NCBI GenBank assembly: GCA_021292105.1
Contig: CM037870.1
Span: 14,665,234 to 14,729,233 of the forward strand
From: Anadara kagoshimensis
Lineage: Eukaryota; Mollusca; Bivalvia; Arcoida; Arcidae
Length of the DNA stretch: 64,000 nt
Direction: 5' to 3'
In this document: positions 35,348 through 47,542 of the stretch, piece by piece
Numbering within the stretch: the stretch's first letter is position 1
Layout of the letters: the number at the start of each line of letters is the position of its first letter
The notes under the pieces: generated by a model
Seen by the model: only the letters and a program-made list of their open reading frames with translations
Databases searched by the model: none
Told to the model about the DNA's origin: nothing
Position numbers and translations under genes: made by a program

Positions 35348-35392
35348 ATGTCTGTTAAGTTATATATGACGTCAGTGACAACTAGCCGAGAT
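35348..35392 (+). CDS. SH3BGRL3: SH3BGRL3, coding exon 1
   Basis: Fifteen codons from ATG at 35348 to a GTAAGT donor at 35393. The product MSVKLYMTSVTTSRD matches the first beta strand and loop of the family. The exon is too short for simple ORF scans and is identified only because it completes the next exon in frame. Confidence 0.88.
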
Positions 35393-36511
35393 GTAAGTAT
35401 TTTCACACCTAAAAGAATGTTTAAAAAACCGGCATCATTGTTTAATTTTTCTCTGTACCTAAGATTTAAATATCTGTGTGATCTCGGTTGATAAAAACCA
35501 AAAGCCGTTTGTTTAATTCGCGTTGGGTCACTCAATACCCATAGCAGTATAAATGCATGATATAAATTTTCTTGAATTGCTGAAGAGACTGTTTGTGATG
35601 GCTTATAAGCGAAATATTATTGGGTGTGGCACTATAGATGATGAAAAACAATAATAATAGACAAGTGATGGTTATAATAGGAAACTAGATGAGATATAAA
35701 AATGCTGCGTTTACTTGATCAATATACATGTATCTGATATACATGTATCATAGCATCTATATTATAGCATTTATTGTTGAAATGGGTTTAATATTTCTGT
35801 GTGTGTGTGTAGATATAACACTTGTAATATATAGATAAGTTATTGAAAATTTTTGTGATATTTTGTGATCAATATTTGGAATAATTCCTACCAAATGTTA
35901 TTGGTAATCTGGGAGTAGATGGAAGACACCGTATTGGCTAGAGTTAAAGATAATCGTTCTACTAAAATACAGAGTCCATTCATTATTTGATGATGAGTGT
36001 AGGCTAGATTAGGTTGATACATGCGTGCACGTGTGTGTATGTGCAGCGCTAGTCATCTGTTTATATATATAATATTTCACTAACTACTGCCTCCCCTGCC
36101 AGTATATATGTACACAGAAGCCGACAGCAGACAGTTTTCTTGTAGATAACCAGGGGCCATCTCAAGGTGTAGGGGGTATAAATAAAATGTTTTATTACTC
36201 ATGGGTATCAAATTGGCATTAGCGCATGTGCACTACCACAAAGATATAACAGCCTTTTCATTTTTTTATTTCATTGTTCTTAAACATGTCTATATATTTT
36301 AAAAAGTAAAATCATATAAAGATATAGACGATGAAAAAGTCATGACCCTCTTTATAAGATTTTCACAGTAAGGGTTCTTTTAACAGCCAGACATCTCGGC
36401 AGAGACCATGACCACCCATTGTGCACCCCGGTCAAGGTTGAAATCCAATTATTTTAACCATCCTCATCATCTTCGTCATGGTTAAAACCATTACCACCAT
36501 CATATCATTGC

Positions 36512-36573
<62 letters not shown>

Positions 36574-36615
36574 CTACCACCACCACGTTATCATCAGCAT
36601 CGTCACTACCACATT

Positions 36616-36652
<37 letters not shown>

Positions 36653-39362
36653 CTACCACACCGCCACGACGTAATCATCATCAGCATCATCACTATCACC
36701 ATCACCACCACCTCCATTATCATCATCGTCATCATAATATTCAAATTTAAAGATAACATTTCTGTTAAATTCAGCTTATCTGAAAGTTCACTTTCATCAC
36801 CACTACCACCACCATCATCATCATCATCATAACCACCACACTACCCCCGCCACCACCATGTTCATCAAAATAAAATCATTATCACAGCGCCATCACCACC
36901 AACGGTACCAGTACCACAACCATTCTTTCGGCAAAACAAACTTAATCAGCATCAACTGTAAGCTACTGGTTAAAACTCTTTTTCTTTTTTTTTACTTTTT
37001 ACGTTCCTATATGAATTTTATAACAAAATAATTATACAGTCATTGTTTTTTCTACAACTCTTACCATAAGCCGTATCAGATTTCGCTGATTAATCAGCCG
37101 GATAAGTTTGTATCTCTTCAGAATTCTTTGTAGAAGATAACGGTTTTAACTAAATCAGTTAAAGGTCGTGCAGGTGTTTGCAATTATTATTATCATCATG
37201 AAACCTGGGGAAATACGCGGGGTTGTTGTTAAAAAAGTGAGGGGGTTCAAAGCAAAGACGATTTGGCTGTTTGAATGAATCGATTTTATTACCATCATGA
37301 AATTAACTTCATGAAATATTATGAAAATTATCCTGAATATTTTGTATCAATTAGCTTAAGAGAAGCATTTGATGTTGTATAGTATTATACAGTGACTGTA
37401 GTACGTGTATATATACTACTCTATATTAACCGATTTGCGAAAACATTCGATACAGTTTATATTTATGACGAGTGGAGTGACGTATCAATACGTCACACCA
37501 ATTGATGTTTCACGCTCTAGCCTGTAATTTTGAATGTGGAGGAAACCGGTGTGCCCGCTTCGACCATACACGTATTTCCAGTGATCATTTTAGACTTAAT
37601 TGGTTAATTTACAAATAACATTTGATACAATTTTAAATGTTTTGCGAAAAATGTGAAGAGCATTTGACATCATAGTTTATATGACAGTCAAGAATATTTC
37701 ACATATGTCGAGACGTCAGCAGCTTTATAAGTTAAGTGGTAAAAATTTCGACCTTTGTCGTGCGCCCAGGACAATGTGCATGAAGGGTATACAGACCCGT
37801 CACAATATCCGATCAAAAACTCTAATATATGAAGGAATTTTGATCAAACCTTGCATGTGACGACGTGTTGCATACAAAATTTAGGTGTGTAAGTTAGAGG
37901 TCAAGGTCATGGGGTCAAATCTTAAGATTTCCCCATGTAGGCGGTGTTGGGTACAGGATACTAGGAGACTAATTGACAGTGGTGATGACGATGATAATGG
38001 TCTTACAAATTTGTTTGTTTTCAGCTCTCGACAAAACAGAACAGAATCAAGCTAGTACTAGATGGTAAAAAGATACAATATCAAGAAATAGACTTATGTA
38101 AGGACCAAGATTCACGGGAAGAAATGCGAGCAAAAGCTGGAATTCCTGATCTACTACCACCACAGCTGTTTAACGGTGATGAACATTGTGGTGTAAGTTA
38201 TGAATTAAATTGTGTTTCGTATATGAACTAGTTATACCCCGCAAACGAAGTTGATAGTTTTTAGGAACCACCCAATAACTGTCCACCCTGTCCGTCTGCC
38301 CGTCCCATTATCGTATCTTTCCCGCCTATAGGTGGATTGTGATCAAACTTGGCACAAATAGTAATATAAATAAACCTGAGACGACGTATTACATATCAAA
38401 TTTAGGTGCATAGGTCAAGGTCCAAGGTCGCAAGGTCAAATCTTAGAAATGACAATCAAACAGTTTATCCTTTACCTCTATTGAATAACCATCTACTTTT
38501 TCTTTCTCTCAACTGGTATCTTTTCCTCTTCATGTAAACATTAAAATTAATTTGCTGTTATACTTGGAATATCTCTTAGATTCATTTTTACCGTCATCAG
38601 GTCATTCAAGTTAAATCTGATCATGACCATGTCAGGATGTCACTTACCCAATGGTCAGTAATCGATAGCTCGTGGTAACGAGTTTTGTCAAATGTCCATG
38701 TAAGAGTTATTCCGCCTGATCACTACACAATATTGCTGAAGTCGTCTGAAATGTTGGGGAAAGGGTATTAGCCTCTTAAGAGACTGCTCTAGTTTTTGTT
38801 TATTGATTTAAAAAAAAGTATTTGTTTCATGAATGTAAGTTCTATGGCTTTATATATACTCCGTAGGTATCCGTATTCTGACGCTTCTGCTATTAACCGA
38901 TCGTGTCTCGGTGACCAGTGGCCTAAAGCGCGCGAAAGCTCACGTTTTACATGACTAGCTAGACAGGAGTAAATTACCCTTCCAGGGCAGAAATCAAGTG
39001 TACAACTTATTTTTTTAGATTTAAAAGTTTTTACTTCGTTTTTTTTTTTTTTTGGATTGTGTTTAAGACATTGACATGGTTTAGTGTCTTTATGTTGGAT
39101 GTAGCACTTTTTACCCGACTTCGACGATTGTTTTTATTTTTTATTAATTTTTTTTTTCTTTGAAAAAAGAGTTGAAAATGCAACCAGAATAATATATTAA
39201 TTTTCATTTTTCACTTTTTACTTTCGGGGCAAGAAATTTCCATGTTTAAAGATAGGGTGGTTGGTCTAAAATTAACCGTTTTTATAACATTTGTAGGATT
39301 TCCAAGCCTTTGATGATGCTGTTGAAGATGGGAGACTACTAGAATTTTTAAAATTGAAATGA
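35348..39362 (+). CDS. SH3BGRL3: SH3 domain-binding glutamic acid-rich-like protein 3 (SH3BGRL3-like)
   Basis: Three coding exons (35348-35392, 38025-38192, 39297-39362) join in phase 0 to give 92 residues, against 93 in the vertebrate protein as I remember it. Seen: the start MSVKLYMTSVTTSRD, then LDGKKIQYQEIDL, EEMRAKAG, LPPQLFNGDEHCGDF and the end LEFLKLK. These are the family's landmarks in order, including the cis-Pro-type PPQ and the CGD pair. Known: the SH3BGR family has a thioredoxin/glutaredoxin fold without the CxxC redox pair, and none is visible here; proteins are small and cytosolic. The start ATG is the only one that gives the family N-terminus. Intron 1 (2.6 kb) contains a long ATC microsatellite; intron 2 contains a dispersed repeat. 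Confidence is high for the family and moderate for the exact paralogue. Confidence 0.93.
36511..36840. repeat. (ATC)n microsatellite in SH3BGRL3 intron 1
   Basis: Two long ATC tracts (about 36511-36572 and 36616-36650) with looser ATC/ACC sequence around them. Apparent Ser, His or Ile homopolymer frames here are artefacts. Confidence 0.92.
38025..38192 (+). CDS. SH3BGRL3: SH3BGRL3, coding exon 2
   Basis: 168 nt between TTTTCAG and GTAAGT, 56 codons, phase 0 at both ends. It holds most of the domain, from LSTKQNRIK to DEHCG. Confidence 0.93.
39297..39362 (+). CDS. SH3BGRL3: SH3BGRL3, coding exon 3 and stop
   Basis: 66 nt after TTTGTAG: DFQAFDDAVEDGRLLEFLKLK and TGA at 39360-39362, the usual C-terminal helix. 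A GTATTT at 39374 and a TATTACAG ending at 41181 could excise a 1.8-kb intron from the 3'UTR. Confidence 0.92.
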   Translation, partial: DFQAFDDAVEDGRLLEFLKLK

Positions 39363-39444
39363 AAAACCAGAAAAGGTATTTTTAGAATATATATCAAAAT
39401 TAGTACTTTGTGTAATTAAATTAACAAAGTGAACTATTTGATTT

Positions 39445-39775
39445 GAGTTGAGTAATGGCGTTAACGTCCCATTCTGGGGGAATATTTCACTTATAATGAT
39501 GAGACGTCGCCAGCTATAATCGAAGGTATTGCGTTGCGCTGATGACATTATACAGTGATCTGAGGTCTTTATATATATAAATATATCGTGCGACGCCTTG
39601 CGTGACACGGGGCCTCGTTTATTTTAAGTTCCCATCCGAAAGAACCGAAACTTTCATTCGTAAGGCTGGATGCTTGATGGAAGAACATTACCTACCTACA
39701 AGTTTTTGGTCAGCCCCGGTTGGAGTTCGATCCCACAACCTCCTACTTACGGATTGAAATATTTGAGCTAAGCAC
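39445..39775 (-). mobile_element. SINE family 1, near full length, in putative SH3BGRL3 UTR intron
   Basis: Tail gagttgagtaatggcgttaacgtcc at the low end, with the tRNA-like head degraded at the high end. It lies 80 bp after the SH3BGRL3 stop codon. Confidence 0.8.
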
Positions 39776-40789
39776 GTTATCCATTTTATGACACTTGTTA
39801 TGTTGCATTATATATTTTGTTACTCTCATATATATGAAATGATTATCGTAAAAAGTCCACCAAAATCTGATACCGGTAGGGGAAAACTGTATTTCTATAG
39901 ACAAGGGAGATAACTTTTGTAAAACAGGTGGAGTCTTAGTCCCGTCATCATTTTTTTTATTTGCTATTTGAACATAATGTAAAGCAAAGACCCTGAAATT
40001 GATTAATCATAATTGTTTTCATATATATACATTTAACATTTCTGAGTTCATTTAAAGTTAAATCATCAGCCCATTTTAGTTGCATTTTAATTTTAGTCTG
40101 TCACAATCTTATAGTTCTAGGAATGAGGAATATAATGACAGAATATCCAGAGTAACGAAGTGGAAGTATAGAAAAATTATACTTTTTAATCTGAAACACT
40201 CTTATATTATCATTTGTGTACATAATAAAATATATCTGAGGTTAATTAAACCTTTTTTCATCTCTTCAACATTCCCTTATTCAGCCTTTTGCATGTTTTT
40301 CAACAAAATAATTATTTTTTTTAACATTCCATTTACATATTACATTCTAAGTTTTCTTAAATATTCATATTAAGTCTGTGTATAAATTTCCATCTGATTT
40401 CTTTGCTGCTCTTCATATAGTAGCAGAGAATACTTAAAGTTTTTGTTAATTTCTCTGTAAAATTTAGACTCACAATACAGATTTATCTCCCTTTTCTATT
40501 GAAAACTTTAATTGGCAAAAAACCCAAGTTCCACTGGACTGAAATTGGTAGATTTTTTATGGTGAATAAAAACGCCTTTCCTAAAAACAATCACATAAAT
40601 ATATTTTCTGTTGCAATTACTTGAAGGTTTGACCCTATTTTTTTCATAGATAGTAAAAATAGTAGCTATTTCAACTTCATTTTTACATATGTAAAATAAT
40701 TTTTGGATATGTTATATTAATTTTACATATGCTAAATTTCGATCTATCGATGTTCATAAATGAATTATGCACATATTTAAATAGTGAAT

Positions 40790-41060
40790 AACTAGAAAAA
40801 CTGTGAGCCACAAGCTCACAAAAAATATCCCCCGCTCCCAAAAATCCATCGGATCAAATTTTTAAATAGGAGGTGCACATCTACATTATAATATCACAAA
40901 GATTGGGTAAAAGTTTCATGAAAATCCATTGAAGGGTTTAGGAGGAGTTGCGGACAAGAGATAGGTACCCTAAAGTGTAACGGAAGGACGGACGGACGGA
41001 CACACGGACGGACACCCCTATCACTATATACCCCCCCCCACTTTTTAAGCGGGTATAAAT
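40790..41060. repeat. Dispersed-repeat relic with gacggacggac
   Basis: Contains ctgtgagccacaagctcaca, ggaaggacggacggacgga and a C tract before ctttttaagcgggtataaa. Related wording occurs at 38210-38450, 37810-37930 and 61020-61220. Confidence 0.5.
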
Positions 41061-41310
41061 ATAGAAACTGCACCTCAGTAGCCGGGGTTTTAGACCAATG
41101 CCCAAATTACCTTAAAAGTTGATGAAGTAGTGAATAGCAGATTAATTGGTGATCTTTATTTATTTTATTTTATCTATTACAGCCTTTATGAAGATGGTTG
41201 AATACAGTATTATACGTTTTCTAGAGACGAAATGAACGACAAAGACAGTCTGTTTGTGCTTGTTATAATAAATGACGGAGAGACATTTTGTGCTGTAATA
41301 TATTTATGGA

Positions 41311-41314
41311 TTTA

Positions 41315-41345
<31 letters not shown>

Positions 41346-41376
41346 GCATTGGCAGTGATTGGTTGAGTGTGTGTGG

Positions 41377-41413
<37 letters not shown>

Positions 41414-41414
41414 C
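41311..41414. repeat. (GA)n microsatellite
   Basis: Two GA tracts separated by ggcattggcagtgattgg; lies in the presumed SH3BGRL3 3'UTR. Confidence 0.9.
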
Positions 41415-42017
41415 TGTTGATGAGTGTGATGATGGATTACGTTGATGTTGGATATTTAGGAGAAAATATATGACTTTTTGTATATCTACTTTTTTGACAG
41501 AGGGAAATAGGGGTGGGTGGTTATTTTTATTATTTGAATATTTTTTACCAAATGTATTATTTTTTTGTTTTAAGTGTTGTGTTTGGGATTGTAATGTGTT
41601 GATGGGCTATAACTGGTTTTAAAAATGGTGAATGTATAGTATGGAGAGACAACCATGACATAATTGTATACATTTTTAAGTTGTCATTGCTCACTGTATG
41701 GAGAGCCAATTGTGACATTGTAATTGTACAAGTATCTTCAATAATCCTTGCAATTTCTGTTTGGAGAGACAATCTCGACATATTAGGCAACTGCACATGA
41801 TGTTGTTTTAAACATGTGTAGTCCGACTAATCATCCCACTAAATCCCCAATTTTAATTTTTGTCTTTGTTGGGGCTTTAAATGGGGACGAATAGTTGGGC
41901 ATATACATGTGCTGTCAATTTACCCACTTTTTGCATATGTGATGTTTATTGCATTTGAGAAGATGACACTGCATTGTGTGTAATGTTTTGAGGTATCTCA
42001 TCTTTTATACATATTGA

Positions 42018-42023
42018 AATAAA
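42018..42023 (+). terminator. Probable SH3BGRL3 poly(A) signal
   Basis: AATAAA followed by T-rich and TGTG-containing sequence, 2.66 kb after the stop codon. It ends a region (41182-42040) of low repeat content that would be the 3'UTR if the proposed UTR intron is real. Earlier AATAAA-like words exist, so usage is uncertain. Confidence 0.4.
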
Positions 42024-42144
42024 AAATGTGATATAATTTTAATGTGCCGTTTTTATTCATTACCCCATGTTAAAGGTCCTTACCAGCTCTATAATTGTTA
42101 GGTACTTTGTTTTGGATAAAACACTTTTACCCCAAATTTGAGCT

Positions 42145-42811
42145 GAGTTGAGTAATGGTGTTTAACATCCCAGTCAAGAATATTTCACTTATATCAAGAC
42201 GTCACCAGCTATAGACAAAGGTACAGAAATTTTGCTTGTACGTTGCACTGATGGCATTATACATCAAGGTTCTTTAGCCTGCCAAAACAACCGTAACACG
42301 GGAACTGTTTATTTTAAGTTCCCATCCGAAAGAACCACGACTTTCATAATGCTGAGTGCTTGGGGAAATACCGTAAATCGGCAAATTTTGGCGTCAGGAT
42401 AATTTGGCGGTTCCGAATGACCGAATTTCAATTCGGCGATTTTTAGCCGATTTCGGCGATTTGTGGGGCCCTGATATCGGTATATACTATATAGGCAAGT
42501 TAAAGCAAAAGTACTGTATAACGGGACATCGGTTTTCCGGCAAGTTAAGATAAAAGTGCTCTATTGCGGAACATCGATTTTTAGGTAAATATTGGCATTT
42601 CTTTTTTTAGAATATGTATTATTTTGGTGTGTTTAATTTTGGCACTTTTAAGTTGGGTGCCAAATAAACCAAAATCAAACTACAGCCAAAAATTCCCGAT
42701 TTACGGTAACAATCACTACCCACTTTCAAATCTTGAGTCAGACCCGTCCGAGTATTGAACCCACAACCTCCACTTACAAAGCGATCACACTACCAAGCTA
42801 CCGCAGTGGTC
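42145..42811 (-). mobile_element. tRNA-derived SINE (family 1), interrupted by a MITE
   Basis: On the minus strand it begins with a tRNA-like head (ccactgcggtagcttgg, with A-box and B-box-like parts). A body with tagtgactgttctttcgcc-type sequence follows, and it ends in gttaaacaccattactcaac. Confidence 0.85.
42371..42706. mobile_element. TA-flanked MITE inserted in a SINE
   Basis: 22-bp near-perfect inverted termini beginning CCGTAAATCGG are flanked by TA at 42369 and 42707. They interrupt the SINE at 42145-42811 in its gcgaaagaacagtcac segment. The interior has two copies of a ~57-bp unit (ggcaagttaa...gacatcg). The TA duplication suggests mobilisation by a Tc1/mariner-type enzyme. Confidence 0.8.
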
Positions 42812-42904
42812 CTACCCCGAGTTTGATGCCTTTTTAAAAAGTCGAAAAATACAACCAGAATAATATAACTTTTCTGTTTTTAGCCTAATGGGACTAAACT
42901 CTAA

Positions 42905-43090
42905 AGTGCACGCTCACTGATCACAGTGGTTCTCACCGACTAAATTTGAATCCTACTTGGGTAGATTCTAGTGTGATAAAGTTTGTCAGTTTGCTTGCTG
43001 AAGATTGTTTTCTCCACCATCCCTGAATGGGCCCCAGTGATTGAAAAATTCTTGACAGAGGCATAAAACACCATCTCACTCCACTCCAGG
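42905..43090 (+). mobile_element. SINE family 2 fragment
   Basis: Matches 47801-48028 from the cgctcactgatcacag region through the ttttctccaccatccctgaa block to the end. Confidence 0.6.
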
Positions 43091-43296
43091 TTAAAGGCAA
43101 AATAATGGTTTCATAAGCCCTTCGACAAAGCATTATATCAAGCTGGTTTCATACTGAACCAACTTGGCCCTCTAGGTTCATCACAGTAAGGGTAAGTTGG
43201 AAAAAAAAACATTTACCATATGAATGCATATCAAAATTGATCCAATTTGGCCCCGTGGGTTTTAGAGGATCTATTTCATCACCCTTTGATAACAGT

Positions 43297-43513
43297 CACC
43301 ACTGTGGTAGCTCAGTTGGTAGAGTGCTAGCTCCATAAGTAGGAGATCGTGGGTACGAGCCCGACTGGGTCTGACCCAAGACTTGAAAGTGGGTAGTGAC
43401 TGTTCTTTCACCAAGTGCTCTGCATTACGAAATGAAAGTCACGATAGCTGGTGATGTCTTGATATAAATAAAATATTCTTGACTTGGATGTTAAACACCA
43501 TTACTCACTCACT
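43297..43513 (+). mobile_element. SINE family 1 with internal deletion
   Basis: A very clear tRNA-like head (gtggtagctcagttggtaga; B-box-like gggtacgagccc) and intact tail. About 130 bp of the body, present in other copies, are missing. Confidence 0.85.
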
Positions 43514-43639
43514 CCCTTTGATCATGGTCAAAGCCAGTTTGACCAATATGTGTCACATTTCACATTCATATATCCCTTGCTGTTACACCTTTTTGTGCCC
43601 AAAAGCAGAGCATGTGAATATGACAAACTTTCTCACACT

Positions 43640-44175
43640 TGTTATATTGCAAGTCTAAGCTTATCGAGGCCCTTATGAAATTTTATGGCCATCATCACAA
43701 TATTTCTGACAAGTATAGGTAAACAACATTGACCTGTCCGTTTGACCTTTCATTAGGAATATTTATATAGGAGGATCCACCCAATACATGGGCAGTGTTA
43801 GGATTCCCTGTTAATGTATATGCACATTGCCCGTGATTAGTGTTCACATAAGGAAGACGAAATATACACACATGATCCCTATTACTTAAATTCACTCGTC
43901 CAAAATCAATATTTAAATCAAAGGTCAAGCGGACAGGTCAATGTTGTTTGCCTAAATATGTCTCTGTATGCAAATTATCCAGCATATATATCTGACATCC
44001 CATAGTTCCATGTTCCTTTCATTTTCAATTTTAATTACACACAAGGAGGTGCTTGCTTTTCTAGAGCACCCGACCTCACTTTGCTGGTGGAAGTTCAGGT
44101 GTTTAACCTTATTTGCTATTTTTCAAAGTTTTACTTTTGCTCTGGGATTGTGATTAGTATATTTGTTTTAGATTT
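43640..44175 (+). repeat. Element R copy interrupted by a MITE
   Basis: Flanks of the 43713-43956 insert match element R consecutively. Confidence 0.65.
43713..43956. mobile_element. MITE with taggyaaacaacattgacc termini, nested
   Basis: Inverted ends of about 40 bp (taggtaaacaacattgacct and its complement). It interrupts a copy of the dispersed element R, whose gacaagt/tatgtctctg junction is rejoined when the insert is removed. Confidence 0.75.
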
Positions 44176-44234
44176 ACCAAGTTACAAAATACTGAATAAA
44201 TTAAATTCAGGTTTTTATAAGATACCAGTTTTAA

Positions 44235-44429
44235 ACAAGAGGCCCATGGGCCTTAACGCTCACCTGAGGCTAAGTACATATCTCATGCGGAGGTTCAATG
44301 TCAGTAACATTTATTAAAGAGAATTCCTAATTTTCAGCAGTAAGGCAGAATTAAATGCAAGGATTTTTGCAAATTAATCATACCTTGTCCCAAAATTGCT
44401 ACATATAATATATGTATAATATATATATA

Positions 44430-44471
<42 letters not shown>

Positions 44472-45831
44472 TAGCTACAATACATTATTTATAAACAGCT
44501 AAAAAAGTAAAAACAAAAGTATGAAACTATGACCTTCATCTATATATCAAAATGATTGTTAGGCCATTACCTACAATATTCGAATATACATGCCTATACA
44601 AAAATTAATAGTTTTCAAGATAATTAACCATTTCAGTATCCTTTCCCATCTGTGACCATGACCTTAATCTATATATCAAAATGATCATTAAATCAATTCC
44701 TACAACATTGTATTATACATGTCTATACAAAAAGCTTATAGGTTTTAAGATAATTAACCATTTCAGTATTCTTTCGCATCTGTGACCTTGACCTTTGAAT
44801 GCATGACATTAATCTATATATCAAAATGATCGTTAAATCAAATCCTACAATATTGTAATATACATGTCTATACAAAAAGTTAATAGTTTTCGAGATAATT
44901 AACCATTTTGGTACACTTTTGCATCTGTGACCTTGACCTTTGAACCCATGACCTTTATCTATATATCAAAATGATCGTTAAATCAATTCCTACAATATTG
45001 TAATATACGTGTCTATACAAAAAGTTTATAGTTTTCGAGATAATTAACCATTTCGGTATTGTTTTGCATCTGTGACCTTGACCTTTGAACCCATGACCTT
45101 TATTAATATATCAAAATGACCATTGTGCCATTACCTACAATATTCTAATATATATGCCTATACAAAAAGTTAATAGTTTTGCAGATACTCAATATAGTTG
45201 TGCATTCTTGACCTTGACCTTTGAACTCATGACCTTGATCTATGTATCAAAATGATCGTCATGTCAATACCTACAATTAACTGAAAATCCCATGCCATTA
45301 TCAACTGAAATGTTTAAAAAATAGCATTTTTTATCAAAGGTCAAAAACAGGGACATGACCTTGACATCTTTTGGAAGAAAATAGCAAGACAAGATCAACA
45401 GTGAAAACTCCATACAATTATCTTCAGCCGTTATTGAGTTATAACAATAAATGTCTCATTTTCAAAATTACATAATTTTACGCAAAAAACGTGTTACCTA
45501 TTTTTCGTTCAATTTTCATGAAAAACACAATTTTAATGTTCCCAGGTATGCTGAATCTAAATATCTGCACCTTTTGGTTTCAGAGAAGATTTTTTTGTCT
45601 TTTTGCTATTTTTAGTAATGGCGGCCATCTTGTTGGGCTTGGCCAAACCCTGAACACAATTTTTAAAGGCTGTTACCCAAGCATAATAATCACCAAGTTT
45701 CATCAAATTTGGCCCAGTAGTTTTGGAGGAGTTGGAGGAGAAGATTAAAATGTAAAGTTTACACACGACACACGATGGATGATGATAGATTGCAATAGCT
45801 CATCTGAGCCTTTGGCTCAGGTGAGCTAAAA
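44235..45831. mobile_element. 1.6-kb element with hairpin end and ~143-bp internal repeats
   Basis: The left end contains ggcccatgggcc and gctcacctgag. The right end is the hairpin ctcatctgagcc-ttt-ggctcaggtgag, so gctcacctgag is an inverted terminal motif. The interior holds six tandem units and, near the right end, sequence of the type ccaagtttcatcaaatttgg. Non-coding. Confidence 0.65.
44525..45290. repeat. Tandem repeat, period 128-148 bp, six units
   Basis: Each unit has a tatatatcaaaatgatcgtt block, a tacaatattgtaatatacat block, and gcatctgtgaccttgacctt. Unit starts are near 44532, 44660, 44808, 44951, 45095 and 45230. Confidence 0.9.
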
Positions 45832-46567
45832 AGTGACTAAATAACTACTGGGTATATTTTTCAGTAAAACTACAGATTTATGTGTATTAATCTGTTTTTA
45901 TTGTAAATAAATAATGATGGACAACAGTGTAATACAATGTACTAGTGTAGTAACGTCTTATTATGAAAAGTGTCCTCCGCTGTACCACGCTATACCCCTA
46001 ACATTTGTGCAGAACAATGAATTCCAATGGATAATGAATCTTGCCAGTTAGTATTTTCCCGTAAAAATGACATTATTCCATTAATTCGAGACATAAATCT
46101 TTTCAAAAACTCCCTGCAGAAAGGTAAAAAGGAGGTTATTAGCAACATTTTCCAAAATATCCTGCACGAACATTAAGAAGTGTTGATTACATGGTACAAT
46201 GTGAACCCCAATACATTCAGTGTATTAACAATTTAAAATATGACAATCGAAGGTTCTCTCTGTAAGCTTCCTCTTCTTCCCATAAAAAGCCTGGGTTTTG
46301 TACTTGAAACACAATTAATGTAGACTGTATATTCTCAACACACTTTTCTTCAGTTTAGGACCTCTTAGTTCCTGGTTCTTCTACTCAACACAAACTGTAT
46401 ATTTTCAATCTCTTTCTGGTGTTTGCAATTTTTCAGTTGCCATAAATATGTACCAGTAGTTTATTTTATAGGCCACTGCAGAGTTTATAAACATGGATGA
46501 CACATTCTTTCTGACAGTTGATACAACTGTGTAACATTCTCTTCAACAATATAATCTGATGTATAAA

Positions 46568-46860
46568 AACTGAGAACAGTATAGCTTGCTCGCCTGTGTA
46601 TCCACATTCATCAAAATACCGGTATCTAATATTGGACAACCCAGCTTGGACCTGATTTTAATTAAGCTGCAATGATCTGTACACAGGAGCTGCCAGAGAA
46701 ACAGTATAGCTCACTCAACCGTGTATCCAGTTCATCAAAATATTTGATATTGGATGCCCCAGCTCGTACCCCATGTTAAGCAACAGCCATCTGTATACAA
46801 GAGCTGTCAGAAGAACCGTATAGCTAATACAAATACTGACTTTTGGATGCCCCAGCTAGA
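46568..46860. repeat. ~128-bp tandem repeat, about 2.5 units
   Basis: Units share acagtatagctnnctc, gtgtatccannttcatcaaa and ggatgccccagct. Confidence 0.75.
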
Positions 46861-47227
46861 ATGGTACCATATAAGTTCATAAACCAATAAAATAAACAAA
46901 TTCTACATCTTTGCCAAAATGAGCCACACTTCATCGATCTCTCTGTCAAACATAACTTTCTGATGTCCAATGAGACTGCAGGGATCACTTGTGTATCAAG
47001 TGTTTCATATGTATAAAGATTTAAATACTTTTTTGAAAAATAACAGAATTCCTTAAATGGCACCCCATATGATACACAGTATATATACATATTTACATAC
47101 ATATACCATATATTAACAAATTTGCCTGCATGATGTACATGGTATAATTCAATTCATTCATGGACAATAACAATTGCTATAATATGGATACCTCATAACA
47201 AATTTTTCTCTCTCCACCCATCCCCTT

Positions 47228-47263
<36 letters not shown>

Positions 47264-47367
47264 CTTTTTCATACTAAAATATCCATCTTCCTCTGCATCT
47301 TTCCTTATTTTAGATAATAAATTTAGTAGATAGATCATGTAGATGCCACATTAATAAATAACTAAAA

Positions 47368-47373
47368 TTTATT
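47368..47373 (-). terminator. Candidate COPB2 poly(A) signal
   Basis: AATAAA on the minus strand, 134 nt after the COPB2 stop codon. This is the first such hexamer downstream. Confidence 0.5.
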
Positions 47374-47506
47374 TAAATGTTTTAAACACTTTCTCCATTA
47401 GCATTGTCAGTCACCATGGTGACAGCACTTTCATAAAGTAAATGTAACACAATATATGATTGGTCCAAATGATATCACATGACAAATGAATTTAAAATGG
47501 CTCCCT

Positions 47507-47542
47507 TCAATCTTCCAATAATTCTTCATCTAAGTTGACATC
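47507..47542 (-). CDS. COPB2: COPB2 terminal coding exon
   Basis: Acceptor TTTGCAG, then [11 protein letters not shown] and TGA at 47507-47509. It matches DINLDEDILDD, the C-terminus of vertebrate COPB2, 4.6 kb from the preceding exon. Confidence 0.9.
   Translation of the reverse strand, partial: DVNLDEELLED

Noticed and set aside
36478..36759. Poly-Ser, poly-His and poly-Asp frames
   Set aside because: Pure consequence of the ATC microsatellite in an intron.
43297..43375. tRNA gene candidate with A and B boxes
   Set aside because: It is the head of a SINE with the family's body and tail; the acceptor stem does not pair as in a real tRNA.
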